Positions 24,997 to 33,787 of a stretch of DNA of 64,000 bases are shown piece by piece. The stretch covers positions 62,001 through 126,000 of the forward strand of contig NZ_SDOY01000140.1 of the NCBI RefSeq assembly GCF_004117935.1, given 5' to 3'. Under the pieces are notes generated by a model. The model searched no databases. It was not told the DNA's origin and was given only the letters and a program-made list of their open reading frames with translations. A program made the position numbers and the translations under genes. The stretch's first letter is position 1; every line of letters starts with the position of its first letter. The stretch comes from Streptomyces roseicoloratus. GTDB lineage: Bacteria; Actinomycetota; Actinomycetes; Streptomycetales; Streptomycetaceae.

Positions 24997-27480
24997 ATGA
25001 GAAGAAGATCCCTGCGCCTGCTCGCGGCCGCGGCCGCGGCCTTGTCCGCGGCCGCGCTCGGCCTGGCCGCCACACCGTCCGCCTCGGCGTCCGCGTCGGC
25101 GTCCGCGTCGCCCGCCCCGGCCTCGACGGCGTCCGACAACGTTGTCGCGCCTGCCGCTGCCGCCGGCAACCAGCCCTACGCCTCCTTCTGGTACCCCACC
25201 ACCATCCTGGACTGGGACCCCGCCACCGACCCCGACGCCCGGTTCAACCGTTCGCGGGTGCCGCTCCGGCCGCGCGTCTCGGATCCCGCCCTCAAGGCGA
25301 ACGCCGACGCCCGCGCCGGCGAGGGCGGGATCGTGTCGCTGGTGTCCTTCGCGCCCACGTCGAACAACCCCTCCCAGGGCTCGCTCGATCCGCGCTACTA
25401 CGCCTTCGGGCACTGGCAGTACGTCGACAAGCTGGTGTTCTGGGGCGGTTCGGCCGGCGAGGGACTGATCCTCGCGCCGAACCCGACCGTCATCGACGCC
25501 GCGCACCGCAACGGTGTGAAGGTGTACGGCACGGTGTTCTTCCCGCCCACCGCGTACGGCGGCCGGATCCAGTGGGTGCACGACTTCGTCAAGAAGTCCG
25601 GCACCCGCTACCCCGTCGCCGAGAAGCTGGCCCAGGTCGCGCAGCACTACGGCTTCGACGGCTGGTTCGTCAACCAGGAGACGGCCGGCGGCGACGCCGC
25701 CCTCGCGACCGAGTTGCGCAACACGATGCGCTACGCGCGCTCGCTCGGCCCGGTCGAGTTCATGTGGTACGACGCGATGACCGAGTCCGGTTCGGTCAGC
25801 TGGCAGGACGCCCTCACCGGCGCCAACGACGCCTTCCTGCAGGAGGGTTCGCAGCGCACGAGCGACTCGATGTTCCTCGACTTCGGGTGGGGCACCTCCG
25901 CCCTGGACTCCTCCCGGACCCTCGCCCGGAGCCTCGGCCGCAGCGAGTACGAGCTCTTCGCCGGCGTGGACACGGAGGCGAACGGCTACGACACCGGCGT
26001 CCCGTGGAGCGCGGTCTTCCCGGCCGGCCGTCCGCACACCACCTCGCTCGGGCTCTACCGTCCGGAGTGGACCCACAACTCCTCGACGAGCCGCGCGGAT
26101 TCGTACGCCCGTGAGGCCCGGTTCTGGGACGGCGCCAACGGCGACCCGTCGGACACCACGACCACGTCGTCCTGGAAGGGGCTCGCGACCTACGTCGCCG
26201 AGTCCTCGCCCGTCACCGCCAAGCCCTTCGTGACCTCTTTCGACGCGGGCCAGGGCGACTTCTACCACTCGGGCGGGGTGCGCGTGTCGTCGTCCGGCTG
26301 GAACAACCTCTCCCTCCAGGACGTGCCGCCGACCTACCGCTGGCTGGTGCGGTCCGACGGGACGAAGCTGAAGCCGTCGATCGACTTCACCGACGCCTAC
26401 GAGGGCGGCTCCGCGCTGCGCCTGACCGGCACCCTGGACGCGGTGAACACCGTACGGCTCTACCAGTCGCGCCTCCCGGTCGCCGCCGACACCAGGCTCT
26501 CGGTCGTGCTGAAGACCCCGGCCGCCGGTCCGACGCACCTCAAGGCCGCGGTGGCGTTCACCGACTCCCCCACCACGTTCACCACGTTCGACCTCGGCTC
26601 CACCACGTCGACGGGCTGGGAGCGCAGGACGCTCGACCTGTCCGCGTACGCCGGAAGGACGATCGCGCAGATCGGTCTCCGGACCACCGGCACCACCGCC
26701 TCCTACGACATCAGGGTGGGCCAACTCGCCGTGTACGACGGGACGGTGGACGCGCCGTCCGCGCCGACGGCGCCGACCGTCCTCGGCACGACGGACACCG
26801 GCGCGGGCACCAGGTCGCTGCGACTGGCGTGGACGGCGTCGTCGGCCGGGGACGTGCACCACTACGAGGTGTACCGCCGCGACCCGGACGGCGGCCGCAC
26901 CTTCCTCGGCGCGACCCCGAACGACAGCTACTTCGTGCCGAAGCTGGAGCGGGTCGGCACGGAGACGTCGACGACGCTCGACGTGGAGGCGGTGTCCACG
27001 GAGTTCGGCCGCTCACCCGCCGCGAGCACCACGGTCACGTGGTCGGCGACGACCTCCACCAATCTGGCCCTCAACCGTCCCGCGACGGCGTCGGGCCAGT
27101 GCAACGGCACGGAGACGCCGGCCAAGGCGGTCAACGGCAGCGTGGCCGGCGGCAACGGCGACAAGTGGTGCACGCTGACCACCGCCAAGTGGCTCGAGGT
27201 GGACCTCGGCGCCTCCCGCACTCTCGACCGCTTCGTGGTGAAGCACGCGGCGGCGGGCGGTGAGAGCGCGAGCTGGAACACCCGGGACTTCACCGTCCAG
27301 GTCCGCGAGAGTACGACCGCGCCGTGGACCACGGCGGTGACCGTCACCGGCAACACGGCGGCGGCCACGACCCATCCGGTCGCCGTCACCGCCCGCTACG
27401 TCCGCCTGGCGATCACCCGGCCCACGCAGACGACGGACCCGGCCGCCCGCGTCTACGAGTTCGAGGCCTGGGGCTCGTAG
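24997..27480 (+). CDS. Secreted GH85 endo-beta-N-acetylglucosaminidase with C-terminal F5/8 C-type carbohydrate-binding domain
   Basis: An 827-residue secreted enzyme. The signal peptide (RRRSLRLLAAAAAALSAAAL) ends near residue 30 and is followed by an Ala/Ser-rich linker. The GH85 barrel starts near QPYASFWYPTTILDWDP; the catalytic pair is Asn226 and Glu228 in GWFVNQET. A beta-sandwich and a fibronectin-like stretch follow (570-675), and residues 680-827 are an F5/8 type C (CBM32-like) module (LALNRPATASGQCNGTE to YEFEAWGS). GH85 enzymes cut between the two core GlcNAc residues of N-glycans and release the glycan from protein. It is the extracellular step of this locus and is preceded by a LacI operator. 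Confidence 0.93.
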   Translation: MRRRSLRLLAAAAAALSAAALGLAATPSASASASASASPAPASTASDNVVAPAAAAGNQPYASFWYPTTILDWDPATDPDARFNRSRVPLRPRVSDPALKANADARAGEGGIVSLVSFAPTSNNPSQGSLDPRYYAFGHWQYVDKLVFWGGSAGEGLILAPNPTVIDAAHRNGVKVYGTVFFPPTAYGGRIQWVHDFVKKSGTRYPVAEKLAQVAQHYGFDGWFVNQETAGGDAALATELRNTMRYARSLGPVEFMWYDAMTESGSVSWQDALTGANDAFLQEGSQRTSDSMFLDFGWGTSALDSSRTLARSLGRSEYELFAGVDTEANGYDTGVPWSAVFPAGRPHTTSLGLYRPEWTHNSSTSRADSYAREARFWDGANGDPSDTTTTSSWKGLATYVAESSPVTAKPFVTSFDAGQGDFYHSGGVRVSSSGWNNLSLQDVPPTYRWLVRSDGTKLKPSIDFTDAYEGGSALRLTGTLDAVNTVRLYQSRLPVAADTRLSVVLKTPAAGPTHLKAAVAFTDSPTTFTTFDLGSTTSTGWERRTLDLSAYAGRTIAQIGLRTTGTTASYDIRVGQLAVYDGTVDAPSAPTAPTVLGTTDTGAGTRSLRLAWTASSAGDVHHYEVYRRDPDGGRTFLGATPNDSYFVPKLERVGTETSTTLDVEAVSTEFGRSPAASTTVTWSATTSTNLALNRPATASGQCNGTETPAKAVNGSVAGGNGDKWCTLTTAKWLEVDLGASRTLDRFVVKHAAAGGESASWNTRDFTVQVRESTTAPWTTAVTVTGNTAAATTHPVAVTARYVRLAITRPTQTTDPAARVYEFEAWGS

Positions 27481-27487
27481 CCCCGCC

Positions 27488-27517
27488 GCTCGCGGGCCCG
27501 TTGCTCGCGGGCCCGTT
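27488..27517. repeat. 15-bp tandem duplication
   Basis: GCTCGCGGGCCCGTT occurs twice in a row just past the GH85 stop, followed by a partial third copy. Confidence 0.7.
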
Positions 27518-27570
27518 GCTCGCAGCGCGCGGCGAGCGGCTCGCGGTCCGCCGTCCGCCCGCCCCCGACC

Positions 27571-27598
27571 GGTCCGCCCCCGCCCCCGGGGGCGGACC
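27571..27598 (+). terminator. Terminator of the GH85 gene
   Basis: Perfect 10-bp stem GGTCCGCCCC / GGGGCGGACC with an 8-nt loop, 90 nt past the stop codon. Confidence 0.7.
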
Positions 27599-27716
27599 GC
27601 CGTCATGCCGTCCGGGAGGCCGCGGCGACCTCGACGCCGGAGCGGCGGCACGGACGCGCCGGGCCGGCCGGCGGTGAGCGCGGCACCGATCCGTACGAGG
27701 CCGGGGGCGTGGGGCG

Positions 27717-28163
27717 TCAGTCGGCGGGTTCGGAGATCCGCCGCAGCAGGTCGTGCAGGACCGTGCGGTCCTCGTCCGTCAGGGGCGCGAGCAGGCCGTC
27801 CGTGACGCGGCGGCTGGTCCGGTCGGTGTCCTTGAGGAAGCCGCGGCCGGCGTCGGTGAGGACGACGATGCGGCTGCGCCGGTCGCCGGGCGCGGGACGG
27901 CGTTCCACGAGTCCGAGCCGCTCCAGGTCGTCGACGAGGCCGACGATGGCGCTGGGGTCGTAGCCGAGCCGGTCGCTCAGCTCACGCTGGAGCGCGCCGT
28001 CGACGCTCGCCAGGTAGCGCAGCAGGGCGTAGTGGCGCAGCCGCAGCCCCGACTCCTGAAGTGCGGCGTTGAAGAGCTGCCCGGAGCGCAGACCGAGCCG
28101 GTAGAGGAGATAGCCGGTGTCGGAGTGCAGTCCGAGCATCCAAGGTTCGTCCCTGTCGTCCAT
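27717..28163 (-). CDS. MarR family transcriptional regulator
   Basis: A 148-residue MarR protein with the winged-helix core LRHYALLRYLASVDGALQRELSDRLGYDPSAIVGLVDDLERLGLVERRPAPGDRRSR, including the typical DRR wing (shown here only by its key parts: LRHYALLRYL, GYDPSAIVGLVDDLE and GDRRSR). It probably represses itself and the divergent acyl-CoA operon and is released by a phenolic acid or acyl-CoA ligand, as in many MarR/catabolic pairs. Start ATG 28163 (MDDRDEP) lacks a clear ribosome site; an upstream start is possible. A CATTG/CAATG palindrome lies 38 bp upstream. Confidence 0.88.
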   Translation of the reverse strand: MDDRDEPWMLGLHSDTGYLLYRLGLRSGQLFNAALQESGLRLRHYALLRYLASVDGALQRELSDRLGYDPSAIVGLVDDLERLGLVERRPAPGDRRSRIVVLTDAGRGFLKDTDRTSRRVTDGLLAPLTDEDRTVLHDLLRRISEPAD

Positions 28164-28200
28164 GGCAGCAGCATGCCGCAGGAATGCTGCCGACAGCAAC

Positions 28201-28217
28201 CATTGACGTCGACAATG
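28201..28217. promoter_or_regulatory. Candidate MarR operator
   Basis: CATTGACGTCGACAATG is a 17-bp inverted repeat (arms CATTG/CAATG, near-symmetric centre) in the divergent region between the marR-like gene and the SDR gene. Confidence 0.6.
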
Positions 28218-28231
28218 ATTGGTCTTAGCTT
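28203..28231 (+). promoter_or_regulatory. Promoter of the acyl-CoA operon
   Basis: TTGACG (28203-28208) and TAGCTT (28226-28231) with a 17-nt spacer. The -35 element lies inside the MarR-type palindrome, which suits repression. Confidence 0.5.
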
Positions 28232-28352
28232 CCTTTCAGCGGACGGCGCGGGACGCCGATCGAGCGTGAGCGCTCCCGTCCCGCCGCCGACCGCCGCCTC
28301 CTCCTCCCTGGCACTTGCCATCCGCTGCCTTCCGCTTTCCGAAGGGACCCCC

Positions 28353-29282
28353 ATGCCGCACTCCGCCACCGTCGACCTCTCCGGGAAGGTGGCCGTCGTC
28401 ACCGGCTCCGGCCGCGGCCTCGGTCTCGCCTACGCCTCCGCGCTCGCCGCGGCCGGTGCCGCGGTCGTCGTCAACGACATCGACGAGGACATCGCGCGGA
28501 AGGCCGCCGACTCCCTCGTCGAGGCCGGCGGCCGGGCGGTGGCCGAGGCCGTCGCCGTCGGCACCGCCGAGGCCGCCGACCGGCTCGTCGACCGCGCCGT
28601 CTCGGCCTTCGGCCGGCTCGACGTGCTGGTCACCAACGCGGGCATCCTGCGCGACCGCGTGCTGTGGAAGATGACCGACGAGGACTTCGACGCCGTCGTC
28701 GCCACCCACCTCAAGGGCACCTTCACCTGCGCCCGTGCCGCCGCCGTCCGCATGCGCGAGCAGGGCGAGGGCGGCCGGCTGATCCTCGTCGGCTCCCCGG
28801 CCGGCCAGCGCGGCAACTTCGGCCAGACCAACTACGCCGCCGCCAAGGCCGGCATCGCCGCCATGGCCCGCACCTGGTCGATGGAGCTCGCCAAGGCCGG
28901 CATCACCGTGAACGCGATCGTGCCGGTCGCCGCCACCGCCATGACCGAGACGATCCCCGTCTTCGCCCCGTACGTCGACGCGATGCGGCGCGGCGAACCG
29001 CTGCCCGACGCCCTGCGCAAGGGCGAGGGCTTCGGCACGGCCGAGGACTGCGCCGCCCTCGTGCCCTTCCTCGCCTCCGACGCCGCCCGCGACGTCACCG
29101 GGCAGTGCGTCGGCATCGGCGGCGACCGGCTCGCGCTGTGGTCGCACCCGCAGGAGGTGGCGACCGCCTACGCCGAGGGCGGCTGGACGCCCGGGACGAT
29201 TGCCGCCGCCTGGCACACCTCGGTGGGCCGCGAGCCGCAGTCCGTCGGCATCCCCGCGCCGCGCCTGCCGGAGACCCGGTGA
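28353..29282 (+). CDS. Short-chain dehydrogenase/reductase
   Basis: A 309-residue SDR enzyme. The NAD(P) loop is VVTGSGRGLGLAYA, the NAG motif is LVTNAGILRD, and the catalytic residues are Ser in ILVGSPAGQRG and YxxxK in TNYAAAKAGIAAM. It ends with a 45-residue extension after GQCVGIGGDRLALW, which resembles the SDR parts of peroxisomal multifunctional enzymes and points to 3-hydroxyacyl-CoA oxidation. ATG 28353 has GAAGGGA 5 nt upstream. It leads a four-gene operon with an amidohydrolase, an acyl-CoA synthetase and a MaoC hydratase, controlled by the divergent MarR gene. Confidence 0.9.
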   Translation: MPHSATVDLSGKVAVVTGSGRGLGLAYASALAAAGAAVVVNDIDEDIARKAADSLVEAGGRAVAEAVAVGTAEAADRLVDRAVSAFGRLDVLVTNAGILRDRVLWKMTDEDFDAVVATHLKGTFTCARAAAVRMREQGEGGRLILVGSPAGQRGNFGQTNYAAAKAGIAAMARTWSMELAKAGITVNAIVPVAATAMTETIPVFAPYVDAMRRGEPLPDALRKGEGFGTAEDCAALVPFLASDAARDVTGQCVGIGGDRLALWSHPQEVATAYAEGGWTPGTIAAAWHTSVGREPQSVGIPAPRLPETR

Positions 29283-30166
29283 CGGGCCTCGACGTCGCCG
29301 CCCTGGAGGCGATCGACGTCCACACCCACTGCGAGGTCTCGTCCCGGGGCCACGCCTCGCTCTCCGACGAGCTCCACGCCGCCTCCGGCGCGTACTTCAA
29401 GGTCGAGGGCGAACGGAAGCCCACCCTTGAGGAGATGGCCGCCCACTACCGCGAGCGGCGGATGGCCGCGGTGGTGTTCACGGTCGACGCCGAGCACGCC
29501 ACCGGCACCCCGCCGATCCCCAACGAGGAGATCGCCGAGACCGCCGCCGCCCACTCCGACGTCCTCGTCCCGTTCGCCTCGGTCGACCCGTTCCGGGGCC
29601 GGGCGGGCGTGCGGCAGGCCCGGCGCCTGGTCGAGGAGTACGGGGTGAAGGGCTTCAAGTTCCACCCCAGCATCCAGGGCTTCTTCCCCGACGACCGTCT
29701 CGCGTACGGGCTCTACGAGGTGATCGAGGAGACCGGCGCCATCGCCCTGTTCCACACCGGGCAGACCGGCATCGGCGCGGGAGTGCCGGGCGGGGGCGGG
29801 ATCCGGCTCAAGTACTCCAACCCCCTGCGCGTGGACGACGTGGCCGCCGACTTCCCGCACATGAAGATCATCCTGGCGCATCCGTCCTTCCCGTGGCAGG
29901 ACGAGGCCCTGGCCGTCGCCACGCACAAGCCGGGCGTGCACATCGACCTGTCGGGGTGGTCGCCGAAGTACTTCCCGCCGCAGCTCGTCCACTACGCCAA
30001 CACCCTGCTCAAGGACAAGGTGCTCTTCGGCTCCGACTACCCGGTGCTCAGCCCGGACCGCTGGCTGGCCGACTTCGCGAAGCTGCAGATCAAGGACGAG
30101 GTGCGCCCGAAGATCCTCAAGGAGAACGCCGCCCGGCTGCTCGGACTGACCGATTCCCTCCTCTGA
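29279..30166 (+). CDS. Metal-dependent amidohydrolase / decarboxylase (ACMSD-like)
   Basis: A 295-residue TIM-barrel amidohydrolase of the amidohydrolase-2 (ACMSD) type. Metal ligands are visible as DVHTHCE near residue 13, GFKFHPSIQGF, ILAHPSFPW and the final Asp in FGSDYPVLSPDRW. Family members are non-oxidative decarboxylases or hydrolases of aromatic and dicarboxylic acids. GTG 29279 overlaps the SDR stop (GTGA). In this operon it may decarboxylate or hydrolyse an acyl-CoA-derived intermediate; the substrate is not predictable from sequence. Confidence 0.85.
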   Translation: MTGLDVAALEAIDVHTHCEVSSRGHASLSDELHAASGAYFKVEGERKPTLEEMAAHYRERRMAAVVFTVDAEHATGTPPIPNEEIAETAAAHSDVLVPFASVDPFRGRAGVRQARRLVEEYGVKGFKFHPSIQGFFPDDRLAYGLYEVIEETGAIALFHTGQTGIGAGVPGGGGIRLKYSNPLRVDDVAADFPHMKIILAHPSFPWQDEALAVATHKPGVHIDLSGWSPKYFPPQLVHYANTLLKDKVLFGSDYPVLSPDRWLADFAKLQIKDEVRPKILKENAARLLGLTDSLL

Positions 30167-30178
30167 AAGGGCCCCGTG

Positions 30179-31711
30179 ATGCGCAACGAGGGACTGGGGT
30201 CGTGGCCCGCACGCCGGGCCCGCAAGACCCCGCACCGCACCGCTCTGATCCACGGCTCCGCCACCGTCACCTACGGCGCCCTGCACGAGCGCACCACCCG
30301 GCTCGCGCACGCCCTGCGCACGGCCGGCGTCCGGCGCGGCGACCGGATCGCCTACCTGGGACCCAACCATCCGGCCTTCCTGGAGACGCTGTTCGCCGCC
30401 GGGCTGCTCGGCGCGGTGTTCGTGCCGCTCAACACCCGGCTCGCGGCGCCCGAGATCGCGTACCAGCTGGCGGATTCCGGCGCCGGCGTCCTGCTCCACT
30501 CCCCCGCCCACGCCGCCACGGCGGAGTCGGTGACGGGCGGGCACGGAAGGCCCGGGGCGCTGGGGACGACCGGAGTGCGGACCGTCGTCGAGACAGGCGG
30601 CGACGCGTACGAGGAGCTGCTCGCCGCGTCCTCCGCCGAACCGCTCGACGAGCCGGTCTCGCCGCAGGACGTGTGCGTCATCATGTACACCTCGGGCACG
30701 ACCGGGCGTCCCAAGGGCGCCATGCTCACCCACGGCAACCTCGTCTGGAACGCGGTCAACGTCCTCGTCGACCACGATCTGCTCGCCGACGAGACCGCCC
30801 TGGTGTCCGCGCCGCTGTTCCACACCGGCGCGCTCAACATGCTGGCGCTGCCGGTGCTGCTCAAGGGCGGCGCCTGCGTCCTCGCGGAGTCCTTCGACCC
30901 CGGCGGCACCCTCGAACTCGTCGAACGGCACGGCGTCACCTCCATGTTCGGGGTGCCGACGATGTTCGACCGGATCGCCCGGCACCCTCGCTGGGCCACG
31001 GCCGACCTGTCCAGCCTGCGGCTGCTCAACTGCGGCGGCGCGCCCGTGCCGACCCCGCTCATCGCCGCGTACCAGGAGCGGGGTCTGACCTTCCTCCAGG
31101 GCTACGGGATGACCGAGGCCTCGCCCGGGACGCTGTTCCTGGACGCGGAGCACGGGGTGACGAAGGCCGGTTCGGCCGGGGTGCCGCACTTCTTCACCGA
31201 CGTACGGGTGGTGCGGCCCGACCTCACGCCCGCGGCGGCCGGTGAGACCGGTGAGGTGCTGGTCCGCGGCCCGCACGTGATGGCCGGCTACTGGGGTCTG
31301 CCGGAGGAGACCGCCGCGGCCTTCACCGACGGCTGGTTCCGCAGCGGCGACGCGGCGCGGGTCGACGCCGACGGCTACGTCACCATCGTCGACCGGTTCA
31401 CGGACATGATCATCTCGGGCGGGGAGAACATCTACCCGGCCGAGGTCGAGGACGCGCTCCTGGCCCACCCCGACGTCGCCGAGTGCGCGGTGATCGGCGT
31501 GCCGGACGAGAAGTGGGGCGAGACGGCCCGAGCGGTCGTCGTCGCCCGCGAGGGCACCGCGCCCGACCCGGCGGCCGTGCTCGCGTCCCTGACCGGACGG
31601 CTCGCCAAGTACAAGATCCCCCGGTCCCTGGTCCTGGTCGACGCCCTGCCGCGCACGGCCTCCGGAAAGCTCCTCAAGCACGCTCTGCGCGCCCGCCACG
31701 GCGCCCGCTGA
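30179..31711 (+). CDS. Acyl-CoA synthetase (FadD-like, ANL superfamily)
   Basis: A 510-residue acid-CoA ligase. The AMP-binding loop is VIMYTSGTTGRPKGAM, with further ANL motifs QGYGMTEASPG, GWFRSGDAARVDADGYV and the hinge DRFTDMIISGGENIYP; the catalytic lysine is in PRTASGKLLK near the end. It activates a carboxylic acid to its CoA thioester. I chose ATG 30179, with AAAGGG about 6 nt upstream; an in-frame GTG sits directly before it. Size and motifs fit medium-chain or aryl acids; the exact acid is unknown. Confidence 0.92.
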   Translation: MRNEGLGSWPARRARKTPHRTALIHGSATVTYGALHERTTRLAHALRTAGVRRGDRIAYLGPNHPAFLETLFAAGLLGAVFVPLNTRLAAPEIAYQLADSGAGVLLHSPAHAATAESVTGGHGRPGALGTTGVRTVVETGGDAYEELLAASSAEPLDEPVSPQDVCVIMYTSGTTGRPKGAMLTHGNLVWNAVNVLVDHDLLADETALVSAPLFHTGALNMLALPVLLKGGACVLAESFDPGGTLELVERHGVTSMFGVPTMFDRIARHPRWATADLSSLRLLNCGGAPVPTPLIAAYQERGLTFLQGYGMTEASPGTLFLDAEHGVTKAGSAGVPHFFTDVRVVRPDLTPAAAGETGEVLVRGPHVMAGYWGLPEETAAAFTDGWFRSGDAARVDADGYVTIVDRFTDMIISGGENIYPAEVEDALLAHPDVAECAVIGVPDEKWGETARAVVVAREGTAPDPAAVLASLTGRLAKYKIPRSLVLVDALPRTASGKLLKHALRARHGAR

Positions 31712-31746
31712 ACCCACCGACCGACCATCCGAAAGGAACCGTTCCC

Positions 31747-32202
31747 ATGACCCTCACCGTCGACGGCATCGACGCCCTGAAGCAGCTCGTCGGCAGCGAG
31801 CTCGGCACCAGCGAATGGATCGACGTCACCCAGGACCGGATCGACGGCTTCGCCGACGCGACCGGCGACCACCAGTGGATCCACGTGGACGTGGAGAAGG
31901 CGAAGGCGGGCCCTTTCGGCGCGCCCATCGCCCACGGCTATCTGACGCTGTCGCTCTTCATCCCGCTGTTCACCGGGCTGCTCGACGTCCGCGGCGTCAC
32001 CACGAAGGTCAACTACGGCCTCGACAAGGTCCGTTTCCCGTCCCCCGTGACGTCCGGATCCCGGCTGCGCCTGGTCGCGCGGCTCGCCGAGGTCCAGGAC
32101 GTGCCGGGCGGCGTCCAGATAGCGGTCGACGGCACGATCGAGATCGAGGGCGCGACGAAGCCGGCATGCGTGCTGCGGAGCCTGTCCCGGTTCTACGCCT
32201 AG
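31747..32202 (+). CDS. MaoC family dehydratase (enoyl-CoA hydratase type)
   Basis: A 151-residue hot-dog fold hydratase. The R-hydratase signature is intact: FADATGDHQWIHVD supplies the catalytic Asp and His, followed by PFGAPIAHGYLTLSL. It would hydrate an enoyl-CoA, giving the substrate for the SDR gene at the start of the operon. GAAAGGAAC precedes ATG 31747. The gene ends 40 bp before a convergent aminotransferase gene. Confidence 0.92.
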   Translation: MTLTVDGIDALKQLVGSELGTSEWIDVTQDRIDGFADATGDHQWIHVDVEKAKAGPFGAPIAHGYLTLSLFIPLFTGLLDVRGVTTKVNYGLDKVRFPSPVTSGSRLRLVARLAEVQDVPGGVQIAVDGTIEIEGATKPACVLRSLSRFYA

Positions 32203-32241
32203 GTGTGTTGATCACGCGCGGACGCCTGGCCAGGTGGTGCT

Positions 32242-33597
32242 CTACGCCTCGGCCAGGAGCTCCCGCAGACCCCGCGCCAGACGCCCGTACTCCTCCGGGC
32301 GGTTGTAGATCTGGGCGCTCACCCGGATGCCGCCGCCGGTGGGCCACGGCCAGACCAGGACGCGGCAGCCGAGGCGGGCGGCGATGTGCTCGCGGAGTGC
32401 GGCGGCCTCGGGGTGGGTACGGGCGAGCCCACGGCGCAGCCTGAGCGAGCGCATGGCCAGGGACGCGTCGTACGGGAGCGGCGACAGGTCGGGCAGTTCG
32501 GCCAGCAACCCCGCTCCGTACGCGGCGAGTTCGGCGTTGTGCGCGCGGACCTTCGCGGCGCCGAGGGCGGCCAGCAGGTCGAGTCCCTCGGGCGCGGCGA
32601 GCAGCCCGGTGTAGTCGGTGGTGGCACGGTACTCCACCGCGCGCGGGAAGCCGTGCTCGTCCTCCCAGGAGGGCACCGGGGCCGGAACGCGGCCGCGGTG
32701 GTGCGGGGCGACGGCCAGGACGGCACAGCCGGCGGGCGCGTACGCCCACTTGTGCAGGTTGCCGAACCAGAAGTCCGGCTCTCCGGCGAGCGGTGCGGCC
32801 AGCATCCCGGGCGCGTGGGCGCCGTCCACCACGGTGACGACGCCGCGTTCGCGCAGTGCGCCGATCAGGGCGGGCCCGGCGATGACGCGCGCGGTGGGCG
32901 AGCTGACGGCGTCGAGCAGCGCCACCTTCGTCCGGGGCGTGACCGCCGCGAGCACGGCCGCCGCGACCGCGCCCTCGTCCGGCAGGTCCGGGTCGAGGGC
33001 GACGGTGGTGACGCGGGCCCGGCGCGCGGCGGCACCGGTGACGGTGCCGTATCCGTGGTCGGTGACCAGGACCTCGTCGACGGGGCCCAGGCCGAGGGCG
33101 TCGAGGGCGAGGTTGGCCGCCTCGGTGGCGTTGCTGACGAGGGCGATGCCCTCGGGATCGGCGCCGAGGCGGGCGGCGATCCGCCGCCGCGCCTCGGCGA
33201 GCCGGGCCGGAACGGACAGGAAGAAGGCGTCCGGGTCGGCGTCGGCCTCGGCCGCGAGGCCTTCGCGGACCCGGGAGACGGGAAGCGGTACGGCGCCGAA
33301 GGACCCGTGGTTGAGGTGCGCGACCGCCGGGTCGAGCCGGAAGAGCTCCGCGCCGCCGGGAAACGCACCGGGACCGGTGGTCCCGGACGCGGTTCCGGTT
33401 CCGGGTGCGGTTCCGATTCCGGGTGCGGTTCCGGTCCCGGTTCCGGGTGCGGTTCCGGGTGCGGTTCCGGTCCCGGATGCCGTCCCGGTCCCGGGCGCGG
33501 GTGCGGCCCCGGTCCCGGGTGTGGCCGGCCTCCCGGGTGCTGTTCCGGCCCCGGAGGCGGTTTCCGTACCGGACGTCGTCGTCCGCTGTGTCGCCAT
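32242..33597 (-). CDS. Class V aminotransferase (isopenicillin-N epimerase-like) with expanded low-complexity N-terminus
   Basis: A 451-residue PLP enzyme. The enzyme proper starts near residue 80 (AELFRLDPAVAHLNHGSFGAVP), with the cofactor pocket VSNATEAANLAL, the Asp/Ala/His motif VVDGAHAPGML and the PLP-lysine in FGNLHKWAYAP. That is the pattern of isopenicillin-N epimerase-like proteins and cysteine desulfurase relatives. The first 75 residues are an unusual run of Gly-Thr-Ala-Pro repeats encoded by a 6/12-bp minisatellite. Homologues normally begin close to the LDP motif, so this leader may be an in-frame repeat expansion, or the true start may be internal. Its metabolic role is unknown. 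Confidence 0.85.
   Translation of the reverse strand: MATQRTTTSGTETASGAGTAPGRPATPGTGAAPAPGTGTASGTGTAPGTAPGTGTGTAPGIGTAPGTGTASGTTGPGAFPGGAELFRLDPAVAHLNHGSFGAVPLPVSRVREGLAAEADADPDAFFLSVPARLAEARRRIAARLGADPEGIALVSNATEAANLALDALGLGPVDEVLVTDHGYGTVTGAAARRARVTTVALDPDLPDEGAVAAAVLAAVTPRTKVALLDAVSSPTARVIAGPALIGALRERGVVTVVDGAHAPGMLAAPLAGEPDFWFGNLHKWAYAPAGCAVLAVAPHHRGRVPAPVPSWEDEHGFPRAVEYRATTDYTGLLAAPEGLDLLAALGAAKVRAHNAELAAYGAGLLAELPDLSPLPYDASLAMRSLRLRRGLARTHPEAAALREHIAARLGCRVLVWPWPTGGGIRVSAQIYNRPEEYGRLARGLRELLAEA
33363..33564. repeat. Coding minisatellite in the aminotransferase leader
   Basis: About 200 bp built on 6-bp and 12-bp units related to GGTTCCGGTGC/CCGGGTGCGGTT, all in multiples of three, so the frame is kept. 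On the minus strand it encodes Gly-Thr-(Ala/Gly)-Pro repeats, residues about 12-78. Confidence 0.8.
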
Positions 33598-33702
33598 GGT
33601 CCGGCCGCCTCCTTCTCGCCCCGCCCCTCGGCACCCGGCCCGCCCGGTTGCCGCCCCCTACGCCGCCGAAGTATGCCGTGCGGCCCGGTCTCCGTCGACG
33701 GC

Positions 33703-33733
33703 GCCGGGGCCGGGGCCGGGGCCGGAGCCGGGG
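33703..33733. repeat. GGGGCC hexanucleotide tract
   Basis: Four to five imperfect GGGGCC units in the 222-bp gap between the aminotransferase start and the ABC transporter stop; no gene is visible in this gap. Confidence 0.6.
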
Positions 33734-33787
33734 CGAGCGGGCCGGACATCTCCGTCGGACTGCCCGGGCGCGCATCGCCACCCTCCA

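Noticed and set aside
33703-33733. GGGGCC tract as a G-quadruplex regulatory element
   Set aside because: The tract is short and lies in a gap with no clear promoter; such tracts are expected by chance at this GC content.
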